Assembly (NCBI GenBank): GCA_907164885.2 | Contig: OU015493.1 | Span: 121,906,693-121,970,692, forward strand | Direction: 5' to 3' | Length of the DNA: 64,000 bases | From: Dolomedes plantarius | Lineage: Eukaryota; Arthropoda; Arachnida; Araneae; Dolomedidae | Shown: in pieces, positions 32,958 to 44,989 of the stretch | How positions within the stretch are numbered: position 1 is the stretch's first letter | How the letters are laid out: every line of letters starts with the position of its first letter | Notes under the pieces: model-generated | Database searches by the model: none | What the model was told of the DNA's origin: nothing | The model's input: only the letters and a program-made list of their open reading frames with translations | Program-made: the position numbers and the translations under genes

Positions 32958-33832
32958 CAGGGCGTGATTTAGAAAATTCTTGACTATAGGCACAACTCGG
33001 GATGGGGGCCTCTAACACTGATGTGGGCGTAACATTTCCAAAAGTGACACTCAAAAAAATAATCATGAATCATTGTGAAAGTACTATTTTATCAAGAATT
33101 GGTTATTTGAAGCGTAGAAGTCTAGAACATTATCAAATAACAAAAAGCAATACAACATATTAACTTCATCATTAAAACACTAATGCAATGCAACCAGAAA
33201 AACTTTTTAATCCCTTATATACACTACAACAGGGGTTCTCAACCTTTCAGGCTCTGTGCCCCCCCCCCTTTGAACACTGATGTGACGTCACGCCTCCCCC
33301 CCCCCCGCCACCACCATATGTGGTACACAATACACGTATTACAAACGTAATTTGAAACTAAAGGTGGTTATTAAATTAAAATATAGAATAGATAATTTCA
33401 TACACAAAATTTAATATTACTACACATATCTTAATTTAGAACATATGAAATCAAAGAATTAAATACAGGCCAAATATATTTCAGGTAATCAAGGATCTAG
33501 GTGAGGGTGTTTTACTTTTAAATTACAGTTAGTTTTACTTTTTTTTTAAACTCACGCCTCCCTAGAAATTCTTCTACGCCCCCCCCCCAGGGGAGCGCGA
33601 ATCCCAGGTTGAGAACCGCTGCACTACAACATACATATGATGAACTATACGTATAACTATACATATGATGAACCAATAAATCAAATTTGAAAGGATATAT
33701 ATAAAAAAAACTGCTATAAAAAAAGGTAAAATAAAAAATTTTAAATTGGGAATTTTCTTTTTTTTTGTTTTAAAATAAAAATTTGGGAGGGGGGGGGGGC
33801 TAGGCCCGGGCCAAATGGAAAATCAGGGCCTG
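32958..33832. mobile_element. hAT-like nonautonomous element (outer)
   Basis: The left end is CAGGGCGTGATTT and the right end inverted is CAGGCCCTGATTT. Flanking octamers are AACATGAC and AACATGGC (7 of 8). It is split by another hAT-type MITE (33230-33621). No coding frame. Confidence 0.75.
33230..33621. mobile_element. hAT-type MITE (inner)
   Basis: CAGGGGTTCTCAACCT at the left and, inverted, CAGCGGTTCTCAACCT at the right (15 of 16), flanked by perfect CACTACAA octamers (33222-33229, 33622-33629). C-rich subterminal tracts. Confidence 0.92.
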
Positions 33833-34315
33833 AACATGGCCATTGTATTGCGGAGACTTTTGCTCGAAACCTATTCATGCTTTACGAAATTCCTACTATG
33901 TAAACCTTAGTTTATTTATGTAAAATCTGAGATTTTTGATAAAAATTACTCATGGGAACGCCGTTTATAATGAGAAAAGCAATAATTATACAGTTTCGAA
34001 TGTAACTTTGCCAAACGCTGCCTAGTAGGCGATAAGCGTATTAAAATAGAAAATTATGATAACTCTTGAATGGTAACTTGCTAAATCAGAGATGTCAAAT
34101 CATTTTGAGATTGTTCAGATTAATTCATTTCCGGTGTCTGTTAGCCGTGTGCAATAATGACAACTTTCGATATTTGTTCTTTTTTCAGTGGAAATTAAAG
34201 TTTAATAAAACGAGGACAAGATACTGGGAAGTCTTTCCACTTACAGTCGTTTTATTGCGATTCGTCTGGGATGTGTTCATGTGTTAATAAAAAATTAAAC
34301 TTATTTTGTGTGTAA
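33833..34315. other. Short stretch without a recognised gene
   Basis: AT-rich. The plus-strand frame at 34066-34287 has no family resemblance. Confidence 0.4.
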
Positions 34316-34343
34316 GGGCCTGTTCACATAGTAATCCGGTAGC

Positions 34344-34931
34344 GGTTTAGAAGCATACATAATCTCCTAAAAGGAATCCCCTAAGGGAAATTAATAAATA
34401 CTGTAATGATAATAGTATAGATATAGCTTTCCCACCCACCCCTACCCGTTTCGGCCACTCTGGTTCTCAGTCAGTCATTGATTTTGCTCTTTTAAATAAT
34501 ATTAATTGTCCTTATGACATTACCACAATAGATGCTCTGACCATATTCCAATCATTTTAAAATTACATATTTACACTTCCCTCCCTTCTATACTAACCCC
34601 CCATTTCATAAATAGGATTGACTATACTAATAATGTTTTTAACTCTCCCCCTCCTTTCAATAGCATTAACTGTAAAGAGGATATAGATAAAGCTGTATCT
34701 CCATCACTGACAATATAAATAATGCGCTTAGCTCTGCCAAGACTCACATTCCCCCAAATAACTATAATAAACTCCCACTGTACATTAAAACGCAAATTAG
34801 AAATAGAAATCAAATTAGGAAAATTTGGCAACGTACGGGCGATCCGTCAGTGCGTGGTGAATTTCATAGACTTAATACTAAAATAAAAAATTATATCAAA
34901 AACTATAAAAATAAAAAATGGACTGTGTTTA
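34344..34931 (+). pseudogene. LINE ORF2, end of endonuclease domain and linker
   Basis: Frames read IAFPPTPTRFGHSGSQSVID then FALLNNINCPYDITTIDA, as in the C-terminal half of the APE-type endonuclease of Jockey elements. Later comes WQRTGDPSVRGEFHRLNTKI, as in the linker before reverse transcriptase. Several frame changes. It is interrupted at KKWT, where the copia element begins. Confidence 0.75.
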
Positions 34932-35144
34932 TGTTGTTTATTATACCGGAAGTGCAATGTTTAAGCGATGCTTCCCGCCTTGTCACTGAACCAAAAATCC
35001 CTCTCACCTCCACTCTTTAGTCCGAGCTAAGGCAGCGTGTTGTGAACACGCTAATTTGTAAATCTCCGTAACTACTATATTAATAAAGATTTTCCTTTTT
35101 CTAATAAGATTTAATAATGTACGCATTTATAGCGCACTTCAACA
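34932..35144 (+). repeat. copia left LTR
   Basis: Begins TGTTGTTTATTATACC and ends CACTTCAACA. AATAAAGA near 35083 is a possible polyadenylation signal. Matches 39200-39412. Confidence 0.93.
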
Positions 35145-35283
35145 GGTTATGGGCCCATATTATTGTTATTATATCTTTTAAACTTCCATTTCTCCTTAAA
35201 GATATTTTTTGTTCTCAGCGTAAAGTGACTCGATTTGACGCCAGATATTCTGCGTTCTTTTTGGAATTTCGGATCAGCGAAAA

Positions 35284-36164
35284 ATGAATATATTTGAATC
35301 TGGCCGCCATATCGAAAAGCTGAATAATAACAACTTCTACATTTGGAAATTTAATGTTGAACTATTGCTTATTAAAGAGGACTTATGGGAAGTTATAGAA
35401 AAAGAACCACCATCGTCATTAACTGCAAAATGGTCAACGAAAGATGGAAAAGCCCGTGCAACTATAGGTCTTTTATTGAAAGACAACCAACTTGGGCACA
35501 CCAGGAAAATAACAACAGCAAAAGAAACATGGTTCGCTTTAGAACATTATCATAATAAAGAAACACTCTCGCGAAAAGTCAGACTCTTAAAAGAATTATG
35601 TTTTCTTCGATTGAAGCAAGATGGAATAATGGCGGATCATCTTATGAAAATGGAAAGTCTGGTGGATCAACTTTCCGCATTAGGTGAGAAAATTTCTGAT
35701 CCATTTTTCATAGCTTTTATGTTAAGTAGCTTACCAGTTAATTACGCTACAATAATAACTGCTCTTGAAATAAGACAAGAAACTGATCTAACATTAGAAC
35801 TTGTTAAAAGTAAACTAATCGAAGAATTTAAACGCAAAAGCGAAAGTAAAGATATAATAATGCTTCTAAGGATTATGATTATAAAGCTCTTAAATCTGTT
35901 AGTAAGTATGTTAGCAATGTTCATGTTGATAAAAATAATAATTTACGTACTTGTTTCTTCTGTAAGAAAATTGGCCATTTGAAAGCCGAATGCAGAAAAT
36001 ATGCGAAGTGGAGAAACAAAAATAACCAAAATCAATTGGTAAACGTAACGAAAGTATCGGATGTTAACAATAATTTAGAAGTTAATAATGAATATTGTTT
36101 TTCTAGTGCAAATTTTATCAATAATTCTTGGTGTATTCATAGTGGAGCTACAACACACGTGTAG
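35284..36164 (+). pseudogene. copia Gag, frameshifted
   Basis: ATG at 35284 opens MNIFESGRHIEKLNNNNFYI, a usual copia Gag start, and WSTKDGKARATIGLLL. After a frame change near 35850-35950 a zinc knuckle CFFCKKIGHLKAEC (about 35953-35994) follows. Gag packages the element RNA. The frame then enters the protease. Confidence 0.85.
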
Positions 36165-37534
36165 TGATAAAAATATGTTCACTTTTATTGACGATAATGC
36201 CATTTCGGATCGGATCATATTAGCCAACGGTAAAGCAGTATTCAGTCAGGGAAAAGGAAACTGTTTGATAAATTTTAAGAACCAAAATAATAAGGAAGTT
36301 TTAATAACTGTAAAAGATGTTTTATTTGTTCCTGATCTTTCCAACAATTTATTATCTGTGAAGAAGCTGAATGATAATGGCTATGACGTTATATTTCAAG
36401 ATAAGAAGTGTCGTATAATTAAAGATAACAAATTTATTGCATCAGGATCTATTAAAGAAAATTTGTATATTCTCGAAGAAGGCGAACATGCCTTACGCAC
36501 AAAACAGACGCATGCAGAATGTATTCACGATTCGCACGCGAAGTTAGGTCATAGAAACCCAGAAGATATTTTAAGAATGGATAAAGTTATATGACCAAAG
36601 ATATGAAAATATCACCTTGTTTGCAGAAAATTGTGAAGAATGCATTGCAACTAAAGCTTGCCGTGAACCATTTCCTCAAAAATCTCTCATGAAAACTTCT
36701 GGAACTCTTGATTTAATTCACACTGATCTTTGCGGTCCTATGCAGACGCTGACACCAAGTGGGGTCAGAAATATTCTAACAGTTATTAATGATTTTAACA
36801 TATACAGTAAAGTTTATCTTCTAAAGCGTAAAGAAGAAATGCTACAAAATATTCAGTATTTCATCAAAGATTCTCTTACCCAATTTGGCAAAATTCCCAA
36901 GCGTTTGAGATCAGATCGAGGAGGGGAATATATAAGTAAAGAATTTGAGAAACTACTTAAAGCTAACGGTGTTTTGGATGAAAAGACTGTACCATATTCA
37001 CCGCAACAAAATTGTGTAGCAGAACGGAAGAACAGAACATTACTAGAGATGACAAGAGTGGTGTTAAAAGCTGCAAATCTTCCGAACAAATATTGGGGTG
37101 AAGGTGTTGTCACAGCAAATTACTTGCAAAATAGATTGCCAACAAAAGAAATAACATCAACTCCCTTTGAAAAGTGGCATAACAGAAAACCTTCACTGTC
37201 ACACATACAAACTTTTGGATCCCCTGTGTATGTGCATGTACCTCGTGAAAAGCGAAGGAAACTTGATGATACAGCTGTTAAACGTATCATGGTTGGATAT
37301 GAAGAAGGTACTAAAGGATACCGATTACTGGACACAAATACAGATACCGTAATCATCAGTAGAGATGTTACCTTTCTACTGAAAGATCCTCATGCCAAGT
37401 GTATGCAAGAAACAGTAAACACAGAAACTCAAAACATTGAGAAACAAGCAGATGAAGAAAACGATGCAAAATTACCCGTGGTTGAAGAGCGAATAAAGCA
37501 AGAAGTCTCAGACGAAACAGAACCAAGACGCTAG
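36088..37534 (+). pseudogene. copia protease and integrase region
   Basis: The protease site reads WCIHSGATTH, with His (codon 36138-36140) where the catalytic Asp of D-S-G is expected, and the frame changes just after it. The integrase has its HHCC part (HAKLGHRNPEDIL, CEECIATKAC) split by a stop near 36590. The DDE residues are seen in HTDLCGPM, RSDRGGEY and QQNCVAERKN. The C-terminal part includes GSPVYVHVPREKRRKLD. Frames 36088-36594 and 36617-37534. The order Gag-PR-IN-RT is that of copia. Confidence 0.88.
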
Positions 37535-37573
37535 GCTAGACCAAACAAAGGTATACCACCCGAAAGATTAAAG

Positions 37574-38437
37574 ATGTCGTCTTTTAAGGCACAATCAGTG
37601 GAAACATCTGATCCATCGTCATACCAAGCAGCATGTACCAGCCCAAATAAAGAATATTGGAAACAAGCCATGCAGGCAGAAATTGACGCTTTAAAAGAAA
37701 ATGGAACCTGGGAATTAACAGATGCTCCTGAAAATAAAATCATTATAGGATGCAAATGGGTATTTAAAACCAAAACAGATGCTGAAGAAAAGATTTCACG
37801 CTATAAAGCCCGTCTAGTTGCCCAAGGTTACCAGCAGAAATACGGACATGACTATGACGAAATTTTTGCACCTGTTGCAAAACCAACTACTTTGAGACTG
37901 TTACTGACCGTGGCAGGAAAGCAGAAAATGGATGTACGCCATTATGATATACAATCAGCGTATCTGAACGGTGATTTATGCCATGAAGTATAGATGAAGC
38001 AGCCACCTGGATAAGGACAAAGTTTGTAAACTTATAAAGAATTTGTATGGATTAAAACAAGGAGCAAATGGGTGGAACAGAAAACTCAATAAAGTACTCT
38101 TAGAAAGTGGATTTCAAAGAAATCCAAATGACCCATGCTTGATACAGACTGAATACCAAGACTGAATACAGACGGCCAGATATACTTAACTGTCCATGTG
38201 GATGATATAGTTATTTCCGGAACAACTGAGATATTACTGGACAAATTTGAAAAAGAATTCAGCGACTTTTTCCGTGATGAAAAATTTAGAATCAATTTTG
38301 AAAGAAGTAATGATGGAATCTTTTATATGAACCAGTCAACTTATATATCAAAGAAGCTTAAAGAATACCATCTATAGGATTGCAAAACATCAAAAGAACC
38401 TATTGATCCTGGCTTTTACAAGCAAAACACATTTTAA
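37574..38437 (+). pseudogene. copia reverse transcriptase, broken
   Basis: WKQAMQAEIDALKENGTWEL, GCKWVFKTKTD, YKARLVAQGYQQ and YDIQSAYLNGDL mark the first half. After a stop at about 37991 and further frame changes, the active site reads HVDDIVISG instead of YVDD (near 38196-38222). Not functional as it stands. Confidence 0.88.
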
Positions 38438-38442
38438 AATCC

Positions 38443-39192
38443 TTGACAAGAAACGTCGATTATAAAAGTGCAATTGGATCTTTGTTGCACTTAACTGTCA
38501 ACACGAGACCCGATATTGTGACAGCAGTTTCAATTTTAGCTCGCAGTGTCTCAAAACCTACTGAAAGAGACTGGACGGAAGTCAAAAGAGTATTCAGATA
38601 CTTGAAGCTGACTAAAGATCATAAATTGTGTCTTGGAGATTTGACTGAACATCAGAATAATTCATTGTTGTGTTTTGTGGATGCCGATTGGGCTAATGAC
38701 CCTATAGATCGAAAATCGAACACTGGTTATTTCTTCAAATATCAAGTAAGTGTTCTAACATGGATTAGAAGAAAGCAATCAACAGTGACTTTGTCATCAA
38801 CCGCAGCAGAATTTATTTCACTTGCAAAAGCTGCTAAGGAAGCTATATGGCTGCAGAGACTCTTACAAGACTTTAATGTAGGTGATGTACCCTGTATTTT
38901 CTGTTAAGACAACCAAAGTTGTATCAAGATGATGAAGAATGAAAAGTGCAGTGGGAGAACCAAGCACATTGATGTTAGGTATCACTTTGTTAAGGATCTA
39001 ATCAAAGAAAAGAACTTTGAACTAAAGTATCTCCCTACTGAGCATATGACTGCTGACTTATTGACCAAACCATTAAGGACTTTCAAACTTAAAACTTTTA
39101 CAAAAGATATTGGTCTATGTAAGTCATTATATTTTTGTTATATGTTCATCCTTAAGGTAAGTCTTCAGTATTTCCTTATGTTAAAACATTGA
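38443..39192 (+). pseudogene. copia RNase H
   Basis: SAIGSLLHLTVNTRPDIVTA, DADWANDPIDRKSNTGY and STAAEFISLAKAAKEAIW, then after a stop at 38905-38907 KHIDVRYHFVKDLI and HMTADLLTKPL. Typical copia RNase H and C-terminus, ending close to the right LTR. Confidence 0.88.
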
Positions 39193-39199
39193 GGAGGGG

Positions 39200-39412
39200 T
39201 GTTGTTTATTATACCGGAAGTGCAATGTTTAAGCGATGCTTCCCGCCTTGGCACTGAGCCCAAAATCCCCCTCACCTCCACTCTTTAGTACGAGCTAAGG
39301 CAGCGTGTTGTGAACATGCTAATTTGTAACTCTCCGTAACTACTATATAAATAAAGATGTTCCTTTTTCTAATAAGATTTAATAACATACGCATTTATAG
39401 CGTACTTCAACA
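39200..39412 (+). repeat. copia right LTR
   Basis: Partner of 34932-35144, preceded by a purine tract. It ends CGTACTTCAACA and is followed by the target duplicate GTTTA. Confidence 0.93.
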
Positions 39413-40812
39413 GTTTATTGAGTCACTTGCTCCCTCGGACAATAGCATTTGGAATTACCTAAAACGCATTAAGAAACCGGCTACCCCACTCCCCCCTTTT
39501 AACTCCCTTTCTGGCATTCTGAGTGACTCGGACAAAATTGAGGCCTTGGCAGATTACTACGAAAATCAGTTCTCCCCCACCAGAATGTCTTTTGCCCATA
39601 CACTATTGATAAAGTTGACGACATTCTCAGACATTTTTACAACAATAGGCTCTCTTCGATCAATGACGAACCTCTTGAACCCACCACCCCTGCTGAAATT
39701 CAAAATGTTGTCAACTCGCTTCCTAATAATAAAGCACCTGGAATTGATAACATAACTAATTCTGCTATAAAAACTTACCTATAAATTACTTTAACATTTG
39801 AAGTGATCTCACCAATAAAATTTTCGAATTTAAGTACTTTCCAATAGCATGGAAAACTGCGATAATTGTACCGATTAGGAAACCTAGCGAGGATCCCTCC
39901 ATTCCAAAAAATTATCGTCCCATTACGTAGTTTACTCTCCACTCTTAGCAACTGGTTGAACATAACTGTGTAAAAGAATTAACAAGTTCTTGGATGATAA
40001 CAATGTCATTATTAATGCACAATTTTGCTTTAGAGCCCAACATTCCACTACGCATCAGCTACTCTGAGTAACGGAATATATCCATGATGGATTCCAGAAT
40101 CGGATGCAGACTGGCACAATTCTCTTCGACATAGAAAAATCCCTCGAACGCGTCTGGCATAGCGCACTAATTTATAAACTAATTAAACTTAAGATGCCAT
40201 CTGCTATTATTCACCTAATTCGCTCTTATCTGCTTAATAGAACCTTTAAAGTCCGCCACACACCTCACTTCGTAAGATTAATGCTGGAGTTCCTCAGGGC
40301 TCCAAGTTAGGACCTGTTTTATTTAATATATTTATTAATGATATCCCACATTCTCCACACACTACACTAGCCCTGTTTGGGGACAACACGGCAATCTTAG
40401 CAAAGCATCGCAATACAAAATATATGCACAAGCAACTCCAAATGCATGTTGACATTTTTGAACGTTGGTTCGAACGGTGGAGAATTAAACTAAATCCTGC
40501 TAAAACGAAAGCTATATTTTTTAGCTATAACAGGATTCCACCTCCGCCGGTCACAGTATGGGGTCATCTGGTGCACTTTGAGAGAGAGGGGAAATACCTT
40601 GGAGTTTACTTCGATAACAGGCTAACCCAGAGAAAAAAATATAGAATACATTGTTAGAAATTTCTTTATGGCACATAGGGATATCGCACACCTCTTGTAT
40701 CAGAACAAAATGAGTATTGATAATAAACTTTTATAGTATTTTATAAGACCGTGCTTCGCCCAATTCTGATGCATGCTTTTACGGTTTTGGGCTCAGCAGC
40801 TGACACTCATAT
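39413..40812 (+). pseudogene. LINE ORF2, reverse transcriptase domain
   Basis: Continues the LINE after the copia element: FIESLAPSDNSIWNYLKRIK, ALADYYENQFSP, NSLPNNKAPGIDNIT, KNYRPIT, AGVPQGSKLGPVLFNIFIND, and then FGDNTAI where F/YADD is expected. Later, WRIKLNPAKTKAIFFS and KYLGVYFD. The pattern is that of Jockey-clade reverse transcriptases. Frameshifts near 39600, 39960, 40090 and 40280 and a changed active site show it is dead. It stops at GSAADTH, where a second insertion begins. Confidence 0.85.
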
Positions 40813-41451
40813 TGTTGTATCTAAACTTTTTGTCCCTTATTTAATTAGTATTTTAATTTCTTAATATATTTATTTCAAATAAAACAGTATTAATTAATTT
40901 AAACCTATTCCTTATATTTAAAACGTATAGTGGTTAGTATTGCATTGTGTTAATAAATCTCCTAACTAAAACAATAACCTAGATTCTGTGGCTAACAGAA
41001 ATTCACAAATAATTATTCACAAAACATGAGAGACACAATTTTAACTGAGGGAAACAAACCAAAATTTTTTATTCATTACTATTAACACAAATTAATATAA
41101 TCTAAACACCTTAAGTTAAACAATAGAATTCCTTAACTTCCTTATACATCAATATACACATACATATTAGTAATATCCCTCGTTCTACTTGTAAACATAA
41201 AACGTTAAATTATATCCCTCATAATAAAAATTAATAATTATCACTTTGAACAACATAGAGAAATAAAATATGGCCACAATAAAAAGGAAAAAATTTAGAT
41301 TGACTGACCAAAAAAATACCTTAAAAAATATTAAATTAAATTAAGCCATCGCTAAAAAAGAAAAACTTATCTAATCGGATATCTTAAAAGCCTCGTGATC
41401 ACTTCTATGCTCCATCGTACATCGGGAGAGTCAATACTCCAGGTCCAGGGT

Positions 41452-42211
41452 CAGCAGCGTACGCAGAAATTTTCAAAGAGGGGGGGGGGGGTTAAGTCCA
41501 GTCAAATTAGGTTTCCATTTCGAATTAAATGAAGGGGTTGAGATTTTTTCAGGAATGTGTAGGGATTGGTCCCCTGAACAACGCCTTATAAAGTCCCCTC
41601 GATTTCAGGCTCCCCGGGGGGGGGGGGGAGTCTAAAGGTAACTTTTTTCAGTTTGCAGCGTTTATCTCGAAAACGGTGCGTCACACAGAAAATTGTCAAA
41701 TCTAAAAATTAAAGCTTATAAAATTCCTTTCCAAATAGTGTATCCATGTTTATACCCAAATGTTACCGTTTTCGAGATATGAGCCGTTGAATATGATAAT
41801 TTTTCAAAAAAAAGTGGTAGCCGTTCAGGTATCTCGTCAAATTTCCTTTTCTAACTCTTTCCCCTTCTATTTCTCAGAAAACTCGTGGTAGAAAAAGTTG
41901 TAGAGCGAAAGATTTCCTTCAAAAATGTATGTAGTTATGCTAATTTATCTTCACCAGGTAAATAGTTAGAGCGTTTTGAAGTTTAGGGGTACTTTTCAAC
42001 ATTTTGCTAGTAAAATGCTCAAGTTTCGTTTCCAAGGTCTGTAACTCTCTTAATCACTTTTTATGCTGTTTAATTAGATAAGCATAGTATTCATAAACCC
42101 ATATAAATAATAAATTATGTATACATGTACGTATAATGTATATCTCATAATATACAGAAGAACACTTGTAGTACAAAGGGGGAAGTAAGAAAGCAAACCA
42201 AAATGTATAGA
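41452..42211 (+). repeat. Left inverted arm of copy 2
   Basis: Inverted partner of 44990-45851. It contains two G runs and CTCGAAAACGGTGCG, and ends at GCAAACCAAAATGTATAG. Confidence 0.85.
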
Positions 42212-42301
42212 AGTGTCATTTTAGCTCAGATCATTTTGAAAAATTTAGATATTACACCATATGAAAAAGAAGTAGTAGTTTAGTTACTTAAGACCTGAGT
42301 A

Positions 42302-43737
42302 GAAATTACTCCACAACACATTTCCACAAATACCTCCCTTGCCAGCATTCAGTGGAAATTGAGCAACGAATTGTCACGTCTGAAAGGTAGTGGGCCAACA
42401 GAATCTTTGTGGGTCCAGTACTTTGAAGGTGTTGATGAAAAAATTCATTGAAGCACAGCGCAACTGGAAAGATCATATGGCATGCGCGAAACTGGTGATA
42501 CCTTACTTCCATGCCAGCGGGCATTTTCATTATGCAAAGTGTACTCACCTATATGTACAACACATGCTGGGATTAACAACTCGCCACCTTCAACTTAAAC
42601 AGGATTTTATAGATCGTGGATACTTCACTGTCAACAGAACTGGAACACCAATGGCTGGTGTGTGGTCTGACATGGCAATTCAGGTGACACTCATGTGTGA
42701 CATGAAGAATGAAGGAGAATTAACACGTGGGAGAGGCTTTAGTGATTCTGTGTTGGCGAAATGGGTTGGGGGAGCATGCACAGCTACAGCAATATGTAAT
42801 TCACTTGGGATGTTTTGTGCATACTGCAAGAGGAGAACAACATGTTGAGTTTCTAGCATCACGCATAACTAGAGACGATCTAGACAGAAGGAAGCTTGCT
42901 CAATGGTTGGCTGATCACCCGCCTTTTGCTTAACGTAATTGTTTGATGTCACTTTCAACGGGAGTAACTGGAACAAGTAACGTCAACTGCTACCAGGCAT
43001 TGAAAATTGGAACCCGCACAATGAGCACTTTTGTTGGAATGAATTTCTCAGAAGTGAAACAATCCAAGAAAGACTCAGTCGTTCCTTTAGTTGCGATGAG
43101 CAATATGATCGAAGTTAATGATGAGGTAGTGGTGGTAGAGCCTCTGATGATTTTTCAAAGAACTCTGATCACCAAGAAGAAAGAAGGGGATGTAGAGGAG
43201 TTGCTAACGTACGAGTTAGCCCCATACCCGATGTCTCTATTCGCCGAGGGGATAATGAGAAAAATCAAAAAGTCAGCACTGTATGATGCTTTCCCAAAAT
43301 GTAATCAATTGATCAATGTGAAGAACAGTTTCACAGTAATCGATGGCGGCTTCCTGCTAAATAGAGTAAAGTGGAACACCAACACCACCTTCGCCTCCAT
43401 CTGCGATCAATATGTATCGTACATAATCAACCATTACGGCAGCAGTTCAGCTGTGGTTTTTGATGGTTATGAATACACGAACTTCACGGAAAGAGACGAA
43501 CAACATCGGAAAGCATCAAGTAAAGCATCAGTGAATAGTGACTTCAAGAAGAACATGGTGGCTACTGTTCATCAGGAAAACTTCCTTTCCAATGAAAGGA
43601 AGAAAACCAAGCTCTTTTCTATGTTAGTTCGGGGCTTGGGTGCAAGAGGTATACAGTCTACTACAGCCTGTGGCGTCACGACAAGGCTAAACTCTCTGAG
43701 GCACTTTGAAAAAAATTCACAGCTATTGGATCCATAA
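42302..43737 (+). pseudogene. PIN/FEN1-like nuclease relative, C-terminally truncated
   Basis: Readable over at least three frames: ELSRLKGSGPTESLWVQYFE, KKFIEAQRNWKDHMACAKL, YFHASGHFHYAKC, GVWSDMAIQ, LTRGRGFSDSVLAKWVGG, EQHVEF and SRITRDDLDRRKLAQW, then a 264-residue frame (42943-43737) with EPLMIFQRTLI, YELAPYPMSLFAEGIMRK, VIDGGFLLNRVKW and AVVFDGYEY. These align with the gene at 9066-12715. The later acidic motifs (EEDAD, GDVDL, GCDSTS) and the Cys-rich tail are absent. The frame goes out of register after NEKRKKTKLF-like sequence and stops at 43737. It supplies the N-terminal part that copy 1 has lost. Confidence 0.65.
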
Positions 43738-44572
43738 CAAAGAAAGACAGAGTCCTAAATAAAATGCGAAACCAATTTTTAAAACATAAACTTAACGGGG
43801 AATTTTATTTACAAACAACAAAAAATTTAACATTTAAGATTACAATATATTCAAATTAACTCTGTGCAGATCTACAATGCACGCTCCCGGACCTATACAG
43901 TCCCAACACAGGAGCTTAAAAAAACACATCCACACAAGGCGGATTCTGTGCGGTCTCTCCCTAGATGTCTGGATTTTCAGCCGGGGGGGGCGGCAGATTA
44001 TCGGCTGACAGCTCTTCTTAACGTCGAAACTTTATCTCCCGCCTATGTCACACGCATGAAGTTATCGTTAAGAGAAGACAGCTTTATTACGGTGATATAA
44101 ACCATTTTCTGTTTTCCAAACAGTTACCCTCACCACTTGTTAGGGAAACCGCCATTCCAGGGATTAATCTTCAGGCCAAAACTCTTGCACGTGTTTAAAA
44201 ACGGTGGGAACCGGCCAAAAACTGCCCCGATAACACGCAGCTGTGTTTCTCACACTCTGCGAGGTTTTTGGAAAACTAACCCCATACTTCCAGTACGCTA
44301 CAAGCCAAAGGAGATGCTGACTGCAGTATTGTCAGAGGTGGGTAGCAAAACACCTCTCATTCAACTGTGGTGATAGTAGATAGGTAAGACCTGCTCGTCT
44401 TACTTGTGGTACTCACCCCACGAGACACGAATGTGTTTTTCATGAAGACCGGACGGGGCAACACAGAAGGCAGGCTCTACTCTTCCCAACATCTTCAGGT
44501 CTTATCATTCAGCTGACCCTATTAAGTAAATTTAATAATTTATATAATCCATTAATATTCAATAATACGTTA
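43738..44572. other. Stretch inside copy 2 of uncertain origin
   Basis: Moderately GC-richer than its surroundings (44000-44480), with a G run at 43983. It begins with AATAAAATG near 43759, which may be the polyadenylation signal of the truncated gene. It does not match the tail of copy 1, so it may be an inserted LTR or other element. No frame recognised. Confidence 0.4.
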
Positions 44573-44790
44573 TACACTATCTGGCCAAAAGTATCCAGAA
44601 CCCCCCTAAAGAAGTGGATCTAGCAGGTGACGTAATTTGATGCGTAACCGAAAGCTATAAAAGTATTGGTAGTGGTTTGTCAGGTCATATTTATGCGTTT
44701 GTGAGACGATGATTAAGTCAAAGGAGCTTAGTGACTTTGATCGTGGCATTATAGTGGGATGCCACCTTTGTGGGAAATGAGTTCTGGAAA
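44573..44790 (+). mobile_element. Tc1-like element, 5' fragment
   Basis: TACACTATCTGGCCAAAAGT is a Tc1 terminal repeat of a common type. ATG at 44709 starts MIKSKELSDFDRGIIVGCHL, the normal transposase start, then a stop. The rest of the element is missing. Confidence 0.75.
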
Positions 44791-44989
44791 ATTCGGACAT
44801 TCTACAGAAGCTAAAATGATAGTGAAGACTTTGACTTGTTTGAAACTTTTTTCGAAGTATCAGATTGACGGCTTTTAATATATAGGAAAGCAGTTGATGA
44901 AATAAATTGTATATAATATATTTAATGTAAGTAACTGTTGTTTGAACCTGCTTTTGATAACCATTTTTTGATTATATGAACAACTTTCA

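Larger units (their letters stand above)
34932..39412 (+). mobile_element. Ty1/copia retrotransposon, full length but decayed
   Basis: LTRs of 213 bp at 34932-35144 and 39200-39412 (TGTTG..CAACA; I count about 12 differences). The target duplication GTTTA is perfect (34927-34931, 39413-39417). GGTTATGGGCCCA follows the left LTR, which resembles the internal initiator-tRNA-Met primer site used by Drosophila copia. A purine tract GAGGAGGGG precedes the right LTR. Gag and pol are readable but broken. Confidence 0.93.

Noticed and set aside
43738..44572. Solo LTR inside the second PIN-carrying element
   Set aside because: Some LTR-like composition, but I could not find TG..CA ends with a flanking duplication.
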